Assembly: GCA_019358985.1 (NCBI GenBank)
Contig: JAHHIJ010000018.1
Location: 53,588-117,587, forward strand
DNA length: 64,000 nt
Direction: 5' to 3'
DNA from: Tolypothrix brevis GSE-NOS-MK-07-07A
GTDB lineage: Bacteria; Cyanobacteriota; Cyanobacteriia; Cyanobacteriales; Nostocaceae
Under the pieces are notes generated by a model. That model was not told the DNA's origin. It saw only the letters and a program-made list of their open reading frames with translations, and searched no databases. Shown here one piece after another: positions 26,001 through 38,100 of this stretch. Made by a program: the position numbers and the translations under genes. Within the stretch, counting starts at the first letter, position 1. The number at the start of each line of letters is the position of its first letter.

Positions 26001-26303
26001 ATGATGCTGGAACTCAAGAATCTGTTAGAAACAAGTTTCAATTGTTCTATTTCAGTCACAATATTGTCTGAGCATTTTAATATTCAAGAGCTTGCTAAGT
26101 ATTTGATCACAAAGGTTTTTGTCGGGGAATTAGAGGAAAAATTTGAGATTGATAACTATGAGAATCAAAAAACTATTGTAGATAGTGAACTCCAACCACT
26201 ATGTGAGGATGCGATCGCCAATGCCATTAAAGAGGAACTAATCGCGACGGCTCTTCAAGATGAACTTAAAGAAATCCAACTAATACTTAACCAGGGAATA
26301 TAA
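23067..26303 (+). CDS. PKS module 1: KS-AT(defective)-ACP(defective)
   Basis: 1,078 residues. KS (about 40-470) looks active: DTACSSS with Cys208, EAHGTGTPLGDP and KTNIGHLEGAAG. AT (about 570-790) keeps GHSLGE with Ser674, but between RLIESISG and KFEAVAKE (near 706) about 85 residues present in the two sister modules are missing in frame. The gap takes out the small AT subdomain and the catalytic HAFHS His. The ACP (about 945-1020) has GMNYSMM where the sisters have GMDSL, so the phosphopantetheine Ser is Tyr977, with a Ser one place later. There is no KR. It has no N-terminal docking coil, unlike genes 2 and 3, but its C-terminus ends in a docking-like helix (ELKEIQLILNQGI). So it is the first unit in the line, with only its KS clearly functional. 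It may select or hand over a starter acyl chain, or act as a structural partner. Confidence 0.9.
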   Translation: MNQNFQQDKEDFSSSKEGVEVQKQASIQTDDRANHKSEAIAIIGIGCRFPGANDYEQFWLNLEQGVNSISEIPPQRWDVQKYYSPNPQERNKSISKWSGLIEASDEFDAQFFGISPREAKMIDPQQRLMLELSWSCLEDAGYSPSQLSGSPVGVFIGACNYDSILSMNQDQENIEGHIGTGTWTCMIPNRISYLFDFRGPSVPVDTACSSSLVAIHLAINSLKEKECEIALVGGISVLNTPRIYIHMSKLGMLSPTGQCHSFDSHADGYVRGEGAGIILLKPLAKAIEDQDHIYGVIKGSAVNHSGKSRTLTSPSIYAQAKVVRAAYTKANIAPNTVSYIEAHGTGTPLGDPIEINALKRGFRQLYQQYKLPGSAKSYCGLGTVKTNIGHLEGAAGIAGVIKVLLAMKQKKLPKTLNFQQLNPRIELENSPFYIVSETQEWQQLKTSAGEVIPRRAGVSSFGAGGVNVHVVLEETPELETQKLRDDRPLHILTLSAKNEKALGELVKKYQGYLQSHQEVSIANICFIANTGRTHFEQRLAVVAESNAELQKQLEAFLKVNQTNGLVRGQARGESPKVAFLFTGEGSQYVNMGWELYQTQPTFRQILEECDQILRPYLEKPLLSVLYPQSTALAESPSLLDQTAYAQSALFAIEYALAQLWQSWGIKPDVVMGHSLGEYVAATVAGVFSLENALKLITTRARLIESISGKFEAVAKEVTYSQPQIPIISNLTGEKATSEIATSGYWIDHIGQPVRFADSIQTLQQQGCKLFLEIAPKPIPLEIGRQCLPEDVGLWLPSLNPDREDWQQMLSSLGQLYVKGVKVDWSEFDKDYPRRKVALPTYPFQRQRYWLETSEKINQRNGHQKDILENSLNPIAKLLNEIDTLKLAQDLNISEQLTEQEQKLLPKLLKILTIRAQKYSQSSEQQLGILQQLEKTAERERQQLMIHYLQGVVGQLLGFHDSQSPDSQLGFFDMGMNYSMMLELKNLLETSFNCSISVTILSEHFNIQELAKYLITKVFVGELEEKFEIDNYENQKTIVDSELQPLCEDAIANAIKEELIATALQDELKEIQLILNQGI

Positions 26304-26304
26304 A

Positions 26305-29300
26305 ATGACCAATAATTCAGAGACAGAACAACAAGTTATTTCTTCCCAACAAGTGCTTCAAACTATCAAAGAGATGCGAAATAGACTTGAAGCAGTCAAC
26401 AAAGAAAAAACTGAACCTATCGCAATTATTGGTCTGGGTTGCCGATTTCCGGGTAATGCAAATGACCCTTCCTCATTCTGGCGTTTATTACATGAAGGTA
26501 TTGATGGTGTAACAGAAGTACCACCTGGTCGATGGGATGTTGATGCTTACTATGATCCCAATCCCGATACACCTGGGAAAACCTACACAAAACAAGGTGG
26601 TTTTATCCAGCAAGTAGACCAGTTCGACCCCTTATTTTTTGGAATTTCCCCCAGAGAAGCAGCTAGTTTAGACCCCCAACAAAGACTGCTTTTAGAAGTG
26701 ACCTGGGAAGCCCTAGAAAATGCCGGACAAACACCAACAAAACTCAGAAACAGCCAAACAGGTGTATATGTGGGCATTTGCACAGACGACTATGCCCAAC
26801 GGAATATGAGTCTGGAGAACAGCTCCTCAATGGATGCCCACTTTGGCACAGGTAACGCCCGCAGTATGGCTGTAGGTCGTATTTCTCACTTCCTTGGCTT
26901 ACAAGGACCGAATATTCAGTTAGATACTGCCTGTTCCTCTTCATTACTAACCGTACATCTAGCTTGCCAGAGTTTGCGTTCTAAAGAATCCAATCTCGCC
27001 CTTGTAGGCGGAGTCAATCTGATTCTATCGCCCCTCAGCACTATTGTTCGTTGCCAATTGAAAGCCTTAGCTCCCGATGGACGCTGCAAAACTTTTGATG
27101 TTTCGGCAGATGGTTATGGTCAGGGGGAAGGATGTGGCATGGTAGTTCTGAAGCGTCTCTCGGATGCCATAGCTGATGGGGATACCGTTTTAGCGGTGAT
27201 TCGAGGTTCGGCTGTTAACCATGACGGACCAAGTAGCGGTCTGACAGTTCCCAACAAAATGGCTCAGAAAGAAGTGATTCAGCAAGCACTACAAAATGCG
27301 AGAGTGGAGCCGAATCAGGTGAGCTATGTGGAAGCTCACGGCACAGGAACATCCCTTGGAGACCCCATTGAGCTAGAGTCTTTGGCAGCAGTTTATGGCA
27401 AAAACCGTCCCATAAATCAACCCTTGGTAGTTGGTTCAGTAAAAACCAATTTCGGGCATTTGGAAGCAGCAGCAGGAGTTTCTGGTTTGATTAAGGTGGT
27501 TTTATCGCTTCAGAATCAAGAAATACCGCCCCATTTGCACCTAAACAAACCCAATCCCCTCATTCCTTGGCATCAACTTCCTCTGGTAGTTCCTACTTCA
27601 GCAATTCCCTGGAATGTAGGCAATCAGTCCAGGATTGCAGGTATCAGTGCCTTCGGAATTAGTGGTACAAACGTTCATATAATCTTGGAAGAAGCGCCAG
27701 AGCAAGTCCAACCTGAAGAATCTTTAGAGCGTAAATTACATATATTATCTCTCTCAGCAAAAACTCCAAAGGCTCTGGAAGAGTTAGTTAGTAGTTATGC
27801 CGATCATCTGGGAAATTATCCGGAATTAGAGCTAGAAGATATCTGTTATACCGCAAATACAGGGCGATCGCATTTCAATCATCGACTCGCGGTGATTACC
27901 CAGGGTAAAGCTGAACTCGCTACAAAACTCAGCAACATCACAGCAGGTAAAGAGGTTGCAGGACTATTTTCTAGTCAAATATCTAACAGCACAAGTTCAC
28001 CCAAAGTAGCTTTTCTCTTTACAGGTCAGGGTTCTCAGTATATCAACATGGGTTTGCAGTTGTATCAGACTCAACCTACCTTTCGGAAAACCCTGGAGCA
28101 ATGTGACGAAATTCTGCGACCATATCTAGAGAAGCCCTTGTTAGAAGTGCTTTATCCACAGTCAACAGCAGCAGGAGAAAATGCCTCACTTCTAGATCAA
28201 ACCGCCTACACTCAAAGCGCCCTATTTGCAATAGAATACGCCTTAGCTCAGTTGTGGCAATCCTGGGGAATCACACCAGATGTAGTCATGGGTCATAGTG
28301 TAGGTGAATATGTGGCAGCAACTGTAGCAGGAGTCTTCAGCCTAGAAGAAGGACTGAAACTGATTGCGACTAGGGGAAGGTTAATGCAGCAGTTGCCTAG
28401 CGGTGGAGAGATGGTATCAGTTTTAGCATCAGAGGCGCAGGTACGAGAGGCGATCGCATCTTATGCAGACAAAGTAGCGTTGGCGAAGCCAGCCGTAGGC
28501 ATCGCAGCCATCAATGGTCCCGACAGCATCGTGATTTCCGGTGTTGGTGAAGCCATCCAAGCAATTTGTCACAATTTGGCAGAGATGGGAATCACGACCA
28601 AACCGCTACAAGTGTCCCATGCCTTCCACTCTCCGTTAATGGAACCTATGCTAGCGGAGTTTGAAGCCGCAGCAAAAGAAATTACCTACAATCAGCCGCG
28701 AATCCCAGTAATTTCTAATGTTACTGGACAACAGGCAACAGAGAACATCGCCACTCCTGAATATTGGGTGAATCATATCCTGCAACCCGTGCATTTTGCT
28801 CAGAGTATGCAAACTCTGCATCGGGAAGGATATAAACTGTTCTTGGAAATCGGACCTAAGCCAATACTCCTGGCAATGGGTCGTCAATGTCTACCAGAAG
28901 AGGTCGGCACCTGGCTGCCTTCATTACGTCCCCCTCAAGAAGATTGGCAACAAATACTCTCCAGTTTAGGGCAATTGTACACCCAAGGAGTAGGAGTAGA
29001 CTGGTCTGGATTTGACCGTGATTATTCCCGGCGCAAAGTATTACTCCCAACCTATCCGTTTCAACGGCAACGCTATTGGCAGGAAGTAGAACAAAACAAG
29101 GATAAAACTGTTTCAACACCAATTGTCCAATTGCTCAACCAAGGTGCTACCGAGGGGTTAGCAAAGGAACTAGAACTAGCAGGGGAACTGACCGCACAAG
29201 AGCGACAATTACTGCCAAAATTACTCGGACTTTTGGTTAAACGGCAGCAAAATTATCTGGAATTCAAAGGGGGTATAGTTCACGAATATTACAATGCCGT

Positions 29301-32145
29301 AGCAATTTTGGGTCAAGAGCAAGCTGGAAATCAGGCAGATGCAAAATCGGAATCAGCATTCTTAACTTTTGGTTTATTCCCAGAAAAAGTTCCCGATTTT
29401 TCTTGGATTAAATGTCTCACAGAGCCGAATCAAGAAAAATCACATCAAATGATTGTTGAGTCTCAAAAAGAGTTGAGAAAATTATTGTTTGCTCAAGTAA
29501 ATTTCTCAGCTTGTGAAAAAGTTTTAGACTTTGGCTGCGGATACGCTTCGGATTTAATTCAGCTAGCTCAAAAGTATGAGCATCTGCAATTGAATGGATA
29601 CACAATTTCCAGCGAACAAGCCAAACTTGGAAGCGAAAAAGCTGATGAAAAGCAACTCCAAGAACGGGTAAAAATATTTAATCGCGATAGTGCCAAAGAT
29701 GAGTTCCCCGACCAGTATGATTTGGTATTTGGGTTTGAAGTAGCCCACCACATTCTGGATAAAAAGGCATTATTTGCTAATATTGGCAATCATTTGAATC
29801 AACAGGGATATTTGGTGTTGGCAGATTTCATCTCTAACAGTGAATTTACCATCGATCATCAGGAAACATCTTCCTACTTTATTACTAAATCGGAGTGGGT
29901 AGAGCTACTATCTGAACATCATCTTCAGTTAGTCGCAGCCATTGATGTGAGTCCAGAAATATCTAACTTTTTGTACGACGCAGACTTTGAGCAACGTTTG
30001 GAACAGTTGTATCAAAAGAATCGTGACGAAAATGTTAAAGCTGGTTTCAAATCTTACTACCAATTAGGAAAAGTTCTTAGCAAAGGAATAGCCAGCTATG
30101 TATTGCTCACAGCTCAAAAGCAACAGCAGTTATCCAAAGAGAAAATAGCTGAGTGGAATCAACAAATACTGGCTCAACTGTCGTCTTACTCAGAGGTAAC
30201 ACCACAGCGTTGGCTCTATGAATTAGAGTGGCAACCCCAGAAACCATCAACTCCAAAAGAACAGACAACAGGAAACTGGTTGTTGTTTACAGAACCTGGT
30301 ACTTTGGCGCAAGGATTAGTGAAAAAATTGGGTGAAGGATGTGTTTTAGTATCTCCTGGTTTAAGTTATCAAAAGATAGACGAAAAACACTACCAAGTTA
30401 ACCCTACTGCTCCCGAAGAATTTAAACGTCTGTTGGGTGAAATCACTGCTCAAAACTCACAACTCCAGGGAATTGTTCATCTGTGGAACGTGCCAACAAC
30501 TGATATTCAGTTAGAAACAGCCATAGAATATGGTTGCGCCAGTGTGCTGCATCTGGTGCAAGCCTTGGTACAAACCCAACAGCAACAGGTGACGCCTCTC
30601 TGGGTTGTAACCCTAGGTGCCATGAGTGTGGGTACTGACGGCGAAACAGTACAGGTGCAACAGACACCAGTGTGGGGATTAGGTCGGGTAGTAGCTCTCG
30701 AACATCCAGAACTGCAATGTCGCTTACTTGACTTGGAGCCGAACACCAAAGAAGAAGAACTGGTGCAACAGCTACATCAAGAAATCTTCTCAAAAGAAGA
30801 AGAAAACCAGATTGCTTACCGTCAGGGAGAACGTCGGGTAGCGCGACTGGTGCGTCGGCAGACAACCACTGAACAGCAACAAGAAATTACCATTGTCCCT
30901 GAAGGCAGTTACCTAATTACTGGTGGACTGGGGGCTTTAGGACTACAGTTAGCTAAGTGGCTGGCGGATAAGGGCGCTAAACATTTGGTACTTACCGGGC
31001 GCCGGAAACCTTCAGAGACAGCACAACAAACCATCACCCAAATAGAGCAAGCTGGAGTACAAGTCTCAGTGCTGTTAGGAGATGTCTCTGTTAAAGAAGA
31101 TGCAGCCAGCATTGTAGAACAAGTCAAGGCATCCTTACCGTCATTGCGAGGTGTGATTCATGCAGCAGGAGTCTTGGATGATGGGGTTCTACAGCAGATG
31201 AACTGGGAACGCTTTACAAAAGTTATGGCTCCAAAAATTCAAGGAGGATGGCATCTGCACCAATTAACTCAGGAGTTACCGTTAGACTTCTTTGTTTGTT
31301 TCTCCTCAGCCGCATCTTTGTTGGGTTCAGGTGGTCAAGGTAATTATGCAGCCGCTAACGCTTTTCTGGATGGCTTGGCTGCTCATCGGCGATCGCTCGG
31401 TTTACCAGGATTGAGCGTGAATTGGGGTGCTTGGGGAGAAGGAGGTATGGCAGCCCGGATGGCAGAGCAGTTCCAAAGCCGGATTCGCTCTCTGGGTATG
31501 AGTAGCATTCCTCCGGAGCAAGGTTTGCAAATTTTGGATCAGTTGTTGGGGCAATCAGCGACCTTAGTAGGGGTGTTTCCTGTAAACTGGTCTGTGTTTG
31601 TCACACAATTGCCAGCAGGGATGAAGATGCCTGTATTGGAAGCATTTATCGATTCCCAGTCTGTAGCAAAAGAAACTCAGACCAGCGAGTTTTTAGCACA
31701 ACTCAAAGCAGCTAAAGCGAGCGATCGCACCCAACTAATGACGAATTACCTCCAAGGTGTCGTCGGTAAGTTACTAGGATTCCCTGACTCTCAAATGTTA
31801 GACCCACAGCTAGGATTTTTTGATATGGGGATGGATTCTTTGCTGGCTTTAGAGTTAAGGAATTTGCTGCAAACCAGTTTGGGGTGTTCGGTTTCTTCGA
31901 CGATTTTGTTTGAATACTCTAATATTGAGTCTTTAGCTGAGTATTTAACCACAGATGTTTTGGCACAAAAGCTAGAAGGGACGGTTGAGATTTCCCACAA
32001 TGGTAAGCAACAACCGCCAGCAGTTGTTTCTGGTGAGAAACAAGCAACCTCCCAAGAGCCAGAGACAGATGCGTTAGAGGAGATCACCGAAGGTATCGCA
32101 GCAAAATTCCAACAGATACAAAACCTACTGAATAAGGGGGTATGA
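26305..32145 (+). CDS. PKS module 2: KS-AT-cMT-KR-ACP
   Basis: 1,946 residues. The N-terminal docking coil is [22 protein letters not shown] (36-465) has Cys210 in DTACSSS. AT (~570-860) has Ser665 in GHSVGE and His772 in HAFHSP, the malonyl-CoA type. A SAM-dependent C-methyltransferase follows (~1000-1280, [11 protein letters not shown] at 1073, then [10 protein letters not shown]), then the KR pair (~1300-1780, NADPH motif [11 protein letters not shown] at 1536, LDD of a B-type KR, Ser-Tyr1681 catalytic pair). ACP Ser1845 in GMDSL. A C-terminal docking helix ends the protein. There is no DH or ER. Prediction: one malonyl extension, alpha-methylation, reduction to a D-type (R) beta-alcohol. 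The gene starts one base after the previous stop, so translation is coupled. Confidence 0.96.
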   Translation: MTNNSETEQQVISSQQVLQTIKEMRNRLEAVNKEKTEPIAIIGLGCRFPGNANDPSSFWRLLHEGIDGVTEVPPGRWDVDAYYDPNPDTPGKTYTKQGGFIQQVDQFDPLFFGISPREAASLDPQQRLLLEVTWEALENAGQTPTKLRNSQTGVYVGICTDDYAQRNMSLENSSSMDAHFGTGNARSMAVGRISHFLGLQGPNIQLDTACSSSLLTVHLACQSLRSKESNLALVGGVNLILSPLSTIVRCQLKALAPDGRCKTFDVSADGYGQGEGCGMVVLKRLSDAIADGDTVLAVIRGSAVNHDGPSSGLTVPNKMAQKEVIQQALQNARVEPNQVSYVEAHGTGTSLGDPIELESLAAVYGKNRPINQPLVVGSVKTNFGHLEAAAGVSGLIKVVLSLQNQEIPPHLHLNKPNPLIPWHQLPLVVPTSAIPWNVGNQSRIAGISAFGISGTNVHIILEEAPEQVQPEESLERKLHILSLSAKTPKALEELVSSYADHLGNYPELELEDICYTANTGRSHFNHRLAVITQGKAELATKLSNITAGKEVAGLFSSQISNSTSSPKVAFLFTGQGSQYINMGLQLYQTQPTFRKTLEQCDEILRPYLEKPLLEVLYPQSTAAGENASLLDQTAYTQSALFAIEYALAQLWQSWGITPDVVMGHSVGEYVAATVAGVFSLEEGLKLIATRGRLMQQLPSGGEMVSVLASEAQVREAIASYADKVALAKPAVGIAAINGPDSIVISGVGEAIQAICHNLAEMGITTKPLQVSHAFHSPLMEPMLAEFEAAAKEITYNQPRIPVISNVTGQQATENIATPEYWVNHILQPVHFAQSMQTLHREGYKLFLEIGPKPILLAMGRQCLPEEVGTWLPSLRPPQEDWQQILSSLGQLYTQGVGVDWSGFDRDYSRRKVLLPTYPFQRQRYWQEVEQNKDKTVSTPIVQLLNQGATEGLAKELELAGELTAQERQLLPKLLGLLVKRQQNYLEFKGGIVHEYYNAVAILGQEQAGNQADAKSESAFLTFGLFPEKVPDFSWIKCLTEPNQEKSHQMIVESQKELRKLLFAQVNFSACEKVLDFGCGYASDLIQLAQKYEHLQLNGYTISSEQAKLGSEKADEKQLQERVKIFNRDSAKDEFPDQYDLVFGFEVAHHILDKKALFANIGNHLNQQGYLVLADFISNSEFTIDHQETSSYFITKSEWVELLSEHHLQLVAAIDVSPEISNFLYDADFEQRLEQLYQKNRDENVKAGFKSYYQLGKVLSKGIASYVLLTAQKQQQLSKEKIAEWNQQILAQLSSYSEVTPQRWLYELEWQPQKPSTPKEQTTGNWLLFTEPGTLAQGLVKKLGEGCVLVSPGLSYQKIDEKHYQVNPTAPEEFKRLLGEITAQNSQLQGIVHLWNVPTTDIQLETAIEYGCASVLHLVQALVQTQQQQVTPLWVVTLGAMSVGTDGETVQVQQTPVWGLGRVVALEHPELQCRLLDLEPNTKEEELVQQLHQEIFSKEEENQIAYRQGERRVARLVRRQTTTEQQQEITIVPEGSYLITGGLGALGLQLAKWLADKGAKHLVLTGRRKPSETAQQTITQIEQAGVQVSVLLGDVSVKEDAASIVEQVKASLPSLRGVIHAAGVLDDGVLQQMNWERFTKVMAPKIQGGWHLHQLTQELPLDFFVCFSSAASLLGSGGQGNYAAANAFLDGLAAHRRSLGLPGLSVNWGAWGEGGMAARMAEQFQSRIRSLGMSSIPPEQGLQILDQLLGQSATLVGVFPVNWSVFVTQLPAGMKMPVLEAFIDSQSVAKETQTSEFLAQLKAAKASDRTQLMTNYLQGVVGKLLGFPDSQMLDPQLGFFDMGMDSLLALELRNLLQTSLGCSVSSTILFEYSNIESLAEYLTTDVLAQKLEGTVEISHNGKQQPPAVVSGEKQATSQEPETDALEEITEGIAAKFQQIQNLLNKGV

Positions 32146-32146
32146 T

Positions 32147-35100
32147 ATGAATCAACCTCTTTCATCCCAGCAGTTGTTTGAGCTTCTAGAGCAAGTTCAC
32201 AATAAACTAGAAGCAGTTGATCGGGAAAAAACTGAACCAATTGCCATTATTGGCATGGGTTGCCGATTTCCTGGTAATGCTAACGACCCCACTTCCTTGT
32301 GGCGTTTACTGCACGACGGTGTGGATGCTGTTAGCGAAATACCATCAGATCGCTGGGATATTGATGCCTTCTACGACCCAGATCCCGAAGCTCCTTTCAA
32401 GGCATACACCCGCAACGGTAGTTTTATTCAACAAGTTGACCAATTCGACCCTCAGTTTTTTGGCATGTCACCCAGGGAAGCAGCGAGTTTAGACCCCCAA
32501 CAAAAGCTGCTGTTAGAAGTAACCTGGGAAGCTTTAGAAAACGCCGGACTTGCACCAAATAACTTGAGAAACAGCCGAACTGGTGTGTATGTGGGCATCT
32601 GCACAGACGATCATGTGTCTAACCAAATAGTCAACGCAGTTACCAACTTAGTTACCCCATCCAGTAAAAATCAAGAGACTTCCATTTCTGTCGATGGCTA
32701 CACTGGGATAGGTGTTGCCCGCAGCGTCGCAGTGGGTCGTATTTCCCATCTACTTGGGTTGCAAGGACCCAATATTCAGTTAGATACTGCTTGTTCCTCC
32801 TCTCTAGTAGCCGCACATCTGGCTTGCCAAGGTTTACGTTTAAAAGAATGCAATCTTGCCCTCGTGGGCGGAGTCAATGCGATTTTGTTTCCTGGGAATA
32901 CTATCGCTCGTTGTAAGATGAAGGCTCTGGCTCCTGATGGTCGCTGCAAGACTTTCGCTGCTTCGGCAGATGGTTATGGTCAGGGAGAAGGATGTGGGAT
33001 GGTCGTCCTGAAGCGTCTCTCGGATGCTATAGCTGATGGTGATTCAGTTTTAGCAGTGATTCGAGGTTCGGCTACCAACCACGATGGACCAAGTGGTGGT
33101 TTAACTGTGCCTAATAAGAAAGCTCAAAAGGAAGTGATCCAGCAAGCACTGCAAAATGCCAGAGTGGAGCCGCATCAGGTGAGCTATGTGGAAGCTCACG
33201 GCACGGGTACTACTCTTGGGGACCCCATTGAACTAGAATCTTTAGCAGCAGTCTATGGCAAAAAACGTCCTCAGAATGAACCGTTGGTAGTTGGTTCGGT
33301 TAAAACCAACTTCGGACACCTGGAGGCTGCCGCTGGCGTTTCATCTTTGATGAAAGTTGTGCTGGCGCTTTACCATCAGGAGATACCGCCTCATTTGCAC
33401 TTTACTGAGCCTAATCCTTACATACCTTGGAATGAAATTCCTGTGGTTATTCCCACTTCAGGAATGCCCTGGGTTCGGGGAGAAAAGCCCCGGATGGCGG
33501 GAGTGAGTTCCTTTGGGATGAGTGGGAGCAACGTTCATCTGATTTTGCAAGAAGCTCCAGAACAGATTAAAAGTCCAAAGTCCAAAGTCCAAAGTGGAGA
33601 TTTTTTAGAACGTCCTCTTCATTTACTAACTCTATCGGCGAAAACTCAAAAGGCTCTGGAAGACTTAGCCAATTCTTATCAGAATCATTTGGAAATTCAT
33701 CCAGAACAAAGACTGTCCGATATCTGTTACACGGCTAATACTGGACGCTCTCATTTTCAGTATCGTCTTGCGGTGCTGGCTACTTCGGGAGCGGAACTGA
33801 AGGAAATATTGGGAGATTTCAATACGAATCAGGAAGTCGTAGGGTTGTTCTCCGGTCAACTCCAGAGTACCAGCAGTCAACCAAAAATAGCTTTCTTGTT
33901 CACGGGTCAAGGCTCTCAGTATGTAAGAATGGGATGGGAGTTATATCAGACTCAACCGATTTTTCGTCAAGCTTTAGAACAATGCGATCGCATTCTGCAA
34001 CCTGACCTAAAAATCCCTCTACTAGAAGTACTCTATCCCCAAACAGAAGTAGAAGAGCAAGTTTCTCATCTCCTGAATGAAACCGCATACACTCAACCGG
34101 CTTTGTTTGCTCTGGAATATGCCTTAGTACAGTTGTGGAAATCCTGGGGAATAGATCCAGATGTCGTGATGGGTCACAGTGTGGGAGAATATGTCGCTGC
34201 AACTGTAGCTGGAGTCTTTAGTCTGGAAGATGGTCTCAAGCTGATTGCCACTAGGGGACGGTTAATGCAACAATTACCCGCAGGTGGTGAAATGGTGTCG
34301 GTGTTGGCATCCGAGTCTCAGGTAAGAGAAGCTTTAGCATCTTATACTTCACAAGTAGCAATTGCTGCTTTTAACGGTCCTGAAAGTATAGTGATTTCCG
34401 GGGACAGTGAAGCTATTGGGACAATCTGTAGCAGTCTAGAATCCCAAGGAATCAAGGTCAAACCCCTACAGGTATCACACGCTTTCCACTCACCATTGAT
34501 GGAACCAATGCTAAGGGAATTTGAAGCAGTAGCTCAACAAGTCACCTACCATCAGCCTCAAATTCCGCTAATATCTAATGTGACGGGCAAACTAGCTGAT
34601 GAAAACATTGCTACACATCAATACTGGGTGCGTCATGTTAGACAACCTGTAAGGTTTGCTCAGGGTATGGAGACGCTACATCAGCAAGGATATAGAGTTT
34701 TCTTGGAAATCGGACCTAAGCCCATACTATTGGGAATGGGTCGTCAATGTCTGCCAGAAAATCAAGAAGTGTGGTTACCTTCTTTGCGTCCATCCCAAAG
34801 TGATTGGGAACAAATGCTCTCTAGTTTGGGGCAGTTGTATGTGCAGGGAGCTAAGGTAGACTGGTTAGGGTTTGATCAAGATTACACTCGTCGTAAGGTA
34901 ATGTTGCCAACTTATCCCTTCCAACGGCAACTTTATCCCAGAGAACCAGTTCAAGACCTCCAAAAACTCCCATCTGTTAGGATTAAGTCGGAAAATACTC
35001 CTATCATTAACCTCCTCAGTCAAGGATATACCGCAGAGTTAGCTCAACAACTAGAAAAAGCTGGTAATTTCTCACCCGACCAAGTAAAATTTTTACCCGA

Positions 35101-38100
35101 TTTATTAGCAGTATTAGCTCAAAAATATCAGCAACAATTAGCAAAAGCCACTATTAAAGATTGGCTCTATCAAGTTGAGTGGAAACCTTTCAATATTAGT
35201 CAGCAAAAGCCGAATTTTCAACTTAGTCATTGGTTGATTTTTGCTGACTCCACTGGGGTGGGAGAAGCTCTGAAGACTCAATTGCAACACCAAGGACATG
35301 AATGCAGTTTAGTTTATCGAGGCGATAATTATCAAAATTCTGAAAGAGGAATTTATCAAATTAATCCTGAACATCCCCAGGAATTTGAACAACTCTATCA
35401 AGCAATTATTGAAACAAGTACATTACCCATACAAAGGGTAATTCATCTGTGGAGTTTAGATGCTACTTGTGAACAAGATTTAACAATTTCTGCCTTAGAG
35501 TCAGCGCAAGTTTTGGGATGTGGCAGTGTACTGTATTTGTTACAGGCTCTAGTCAAAAACCCCAAGACTACTTTACCCCAATTGTGGCTAGTCACCAGAG
35601 GATCGCAGCCCGTCTCCCCATCAAAGACAGAACAACTAGCAATCACTCAATCATCTTTGTGGGGGTTAGGTCGAGTCATATCTTTTGAACATCCGCAACT
35701 CTGGGGTGGTTTGGTAGATTTAGATCCACAAGGTTTAGAAGATGAAGCACAAAAACTACTGCAACTGTTAGCAGACAACAAAAAAGAAGACCATCTAGCC
35801 CTGCGCGATCGCAAAGCATACATAGCTCGTTTAGTCAAGCAATCTCTGCCGGAATTTGAATCCCTGTCATTGCGTTCTGATGCAACTTATCTGATTACTG
35901 GAGGTCTAGGAGCTTTAGGATTAAATACAGCCGAGTGGATGGTGTCCAAGGGAGCCAAACATTTAGTTTTAATTAGTCGTCGCCAACCTGCTGAACAAGC
36001 ACAGAAAACGATTGAGCGTTTAGAACAAGCAGGAGCGAGCATTCATGTCTTGTGTGCAGATATCTCTAGCGAACAAGATGTGGTGAGAATTCTAGAGCAA
36101 GTGCAGACATCCCTACCCCCATTGCGAGGCGTGATTCATGCAGCTGGAGTCTTGGATGATGGGATGATGCAGCAAATGAGTTGGGAGCGTTTTATTCAGG
36201 TGACGGCTCCGAAAGTAAAAGGTGCTTGGTATCTGCATAAATTAACTCAACAGCTCCCGCTAGATTTCTTTGTCTGCTTCTCTTCAATGGCTTCGTTACT
36301 GGGTTCCCCTAGTCAAGGAAACTATGCTGCTGCTAATGCGTTTATGGATAGTTTAGCGCATCATCGTCGCCGGATGGGATTACCAGGATTAAGCATTAAC
36401 TGGGGAGCATGGTCTGAAGGTGGGATGGCTACTCGTGTAACTAGTCAGTATCAGAGTCGATTGCAAACATCTGGTATAGGTTCTATTTCTCCAGAACAAG
36501 GACTACAAGTATTAGAGCAACTTCTACTCAGCCAGTCTACATCACAGGTGGGGGTACTACCCGCAGATTGGTCAGTTTTGGCAGAACAATGGAATTTAGG
36601 AAATCCAAGTTCATTGCTTTTGGAACTGTTAGAACGGGAAAAATTACAACAGCAACCTGCACTAAAACAAAAGAATGACAAAGCAATTTTAGAGAAATTA
36701 AAAGCAGCTCCAGAAACTGAACATCAAGAGATTTTGAGAATTTATCTGCAATCTCTAGTAGCAAAGACTCTCAGAACCAATTTATCAGAGATTCCCACTA
36801 ATGCCAATCTCATCGAACTTGGTATGGATTCTCTCATGACTATGGAAGTTGTCAATCAACTCAGTCGCGATTTAGATTTCATGATTTACCCCAGGGAATT
36901 TTATGAGCGACCTAGAATCGATTTTCTAACCGAGTACTTGAGTGCTGAACTTGGAAACAAAGCCATTGGACTTAACTCTCATCAACCATCTCCAACAACC
37001 TTAGAACTTTTTGAGACAAAATCCCTCACGAATTCCCCTCCTTTAACTCCAAGTTCAGAACGTCTCCCTGGTATTATCTTTATCCTTTCAAGTCCTCGGT
37101 CAGGTTCAACCTTGCTGAGGGTCATGCTAGCTGGTCATCCCTCCCTATTTTCACCACCAGAGTTGCATCTTTTACCCTTTAATACTATGAGAGAGCGAGA
37201 GGAACAACTCAACCTTTCTCACTTGGGTGAAGGGCTACAGAAAGCTTTAATGGAAATTCTCAATCTAGATGCAACAGCTAGTCAGACTTTAGTTAAAGAT
37301 ATGGAGTTGCAGAATTTGTCGATTCAGCAGGTGTATCAGAAGCTTCAGGAAAATATAGCTCCCCGTCTGCTAGTAGATAAATCTCCTTCCTACGCTGTGA
37401 ATCGTGCCATCCTAGAACGAGGAGAAGCTATATTTGCTAACTCCAAATACATTCACCTAGTTCGCCATCCCTATCCAGTCATTGAGTCATTTGTGCGGAT
37501 GCGAATGCAAAAAATGGCAGGGTTAGGTGATGAAAATCCTTACCAGGTTGCAGAGCAGGTATGGACTAAGAGTAATCAGAATATACTAGATTTCCTGACG
37601 CAGATAGAACCAGAGCGCCAACACCAGATTCGCTATGAAGAACTTGTAAAAGATCCGTCTGCAATTTTATCACAACTGTGCGATTTTATCAACATTGATT
37701 TTGATTCTGCACTGTTGCAACCTTATGAGGGCGATCGCATGACTGAGGGTGTTTATCAAAGTTCATTGTCAATCAGCGATCCCAACTTTCTCAAGCACGA
37801 TTCTGTAGATGCGAGTTTAGCAGACAAGTGGAAAACTATTCAATTACCCCATCGGTTAGGGGAACAAACGCGACAGATTGTAAACCAATTCAGTTATGAA
37901 TTACCTAACCCCATCGATCATCTCTTAAATATACCTAAGAGCGAACAACAGAACCAAGTTTCTTTAACTGCGGATGAAAAGTTCTTAAAGTTCAGAGGAA
38001 ATCAGATGTGCGTCTGTAGTTGGGGTTCCCTGGATAATCCTGTAGTTCTCTGTGTTCATGGAATTTTGGAACAAGGATTGTCTTGGCAAGAAGTAGCCCA

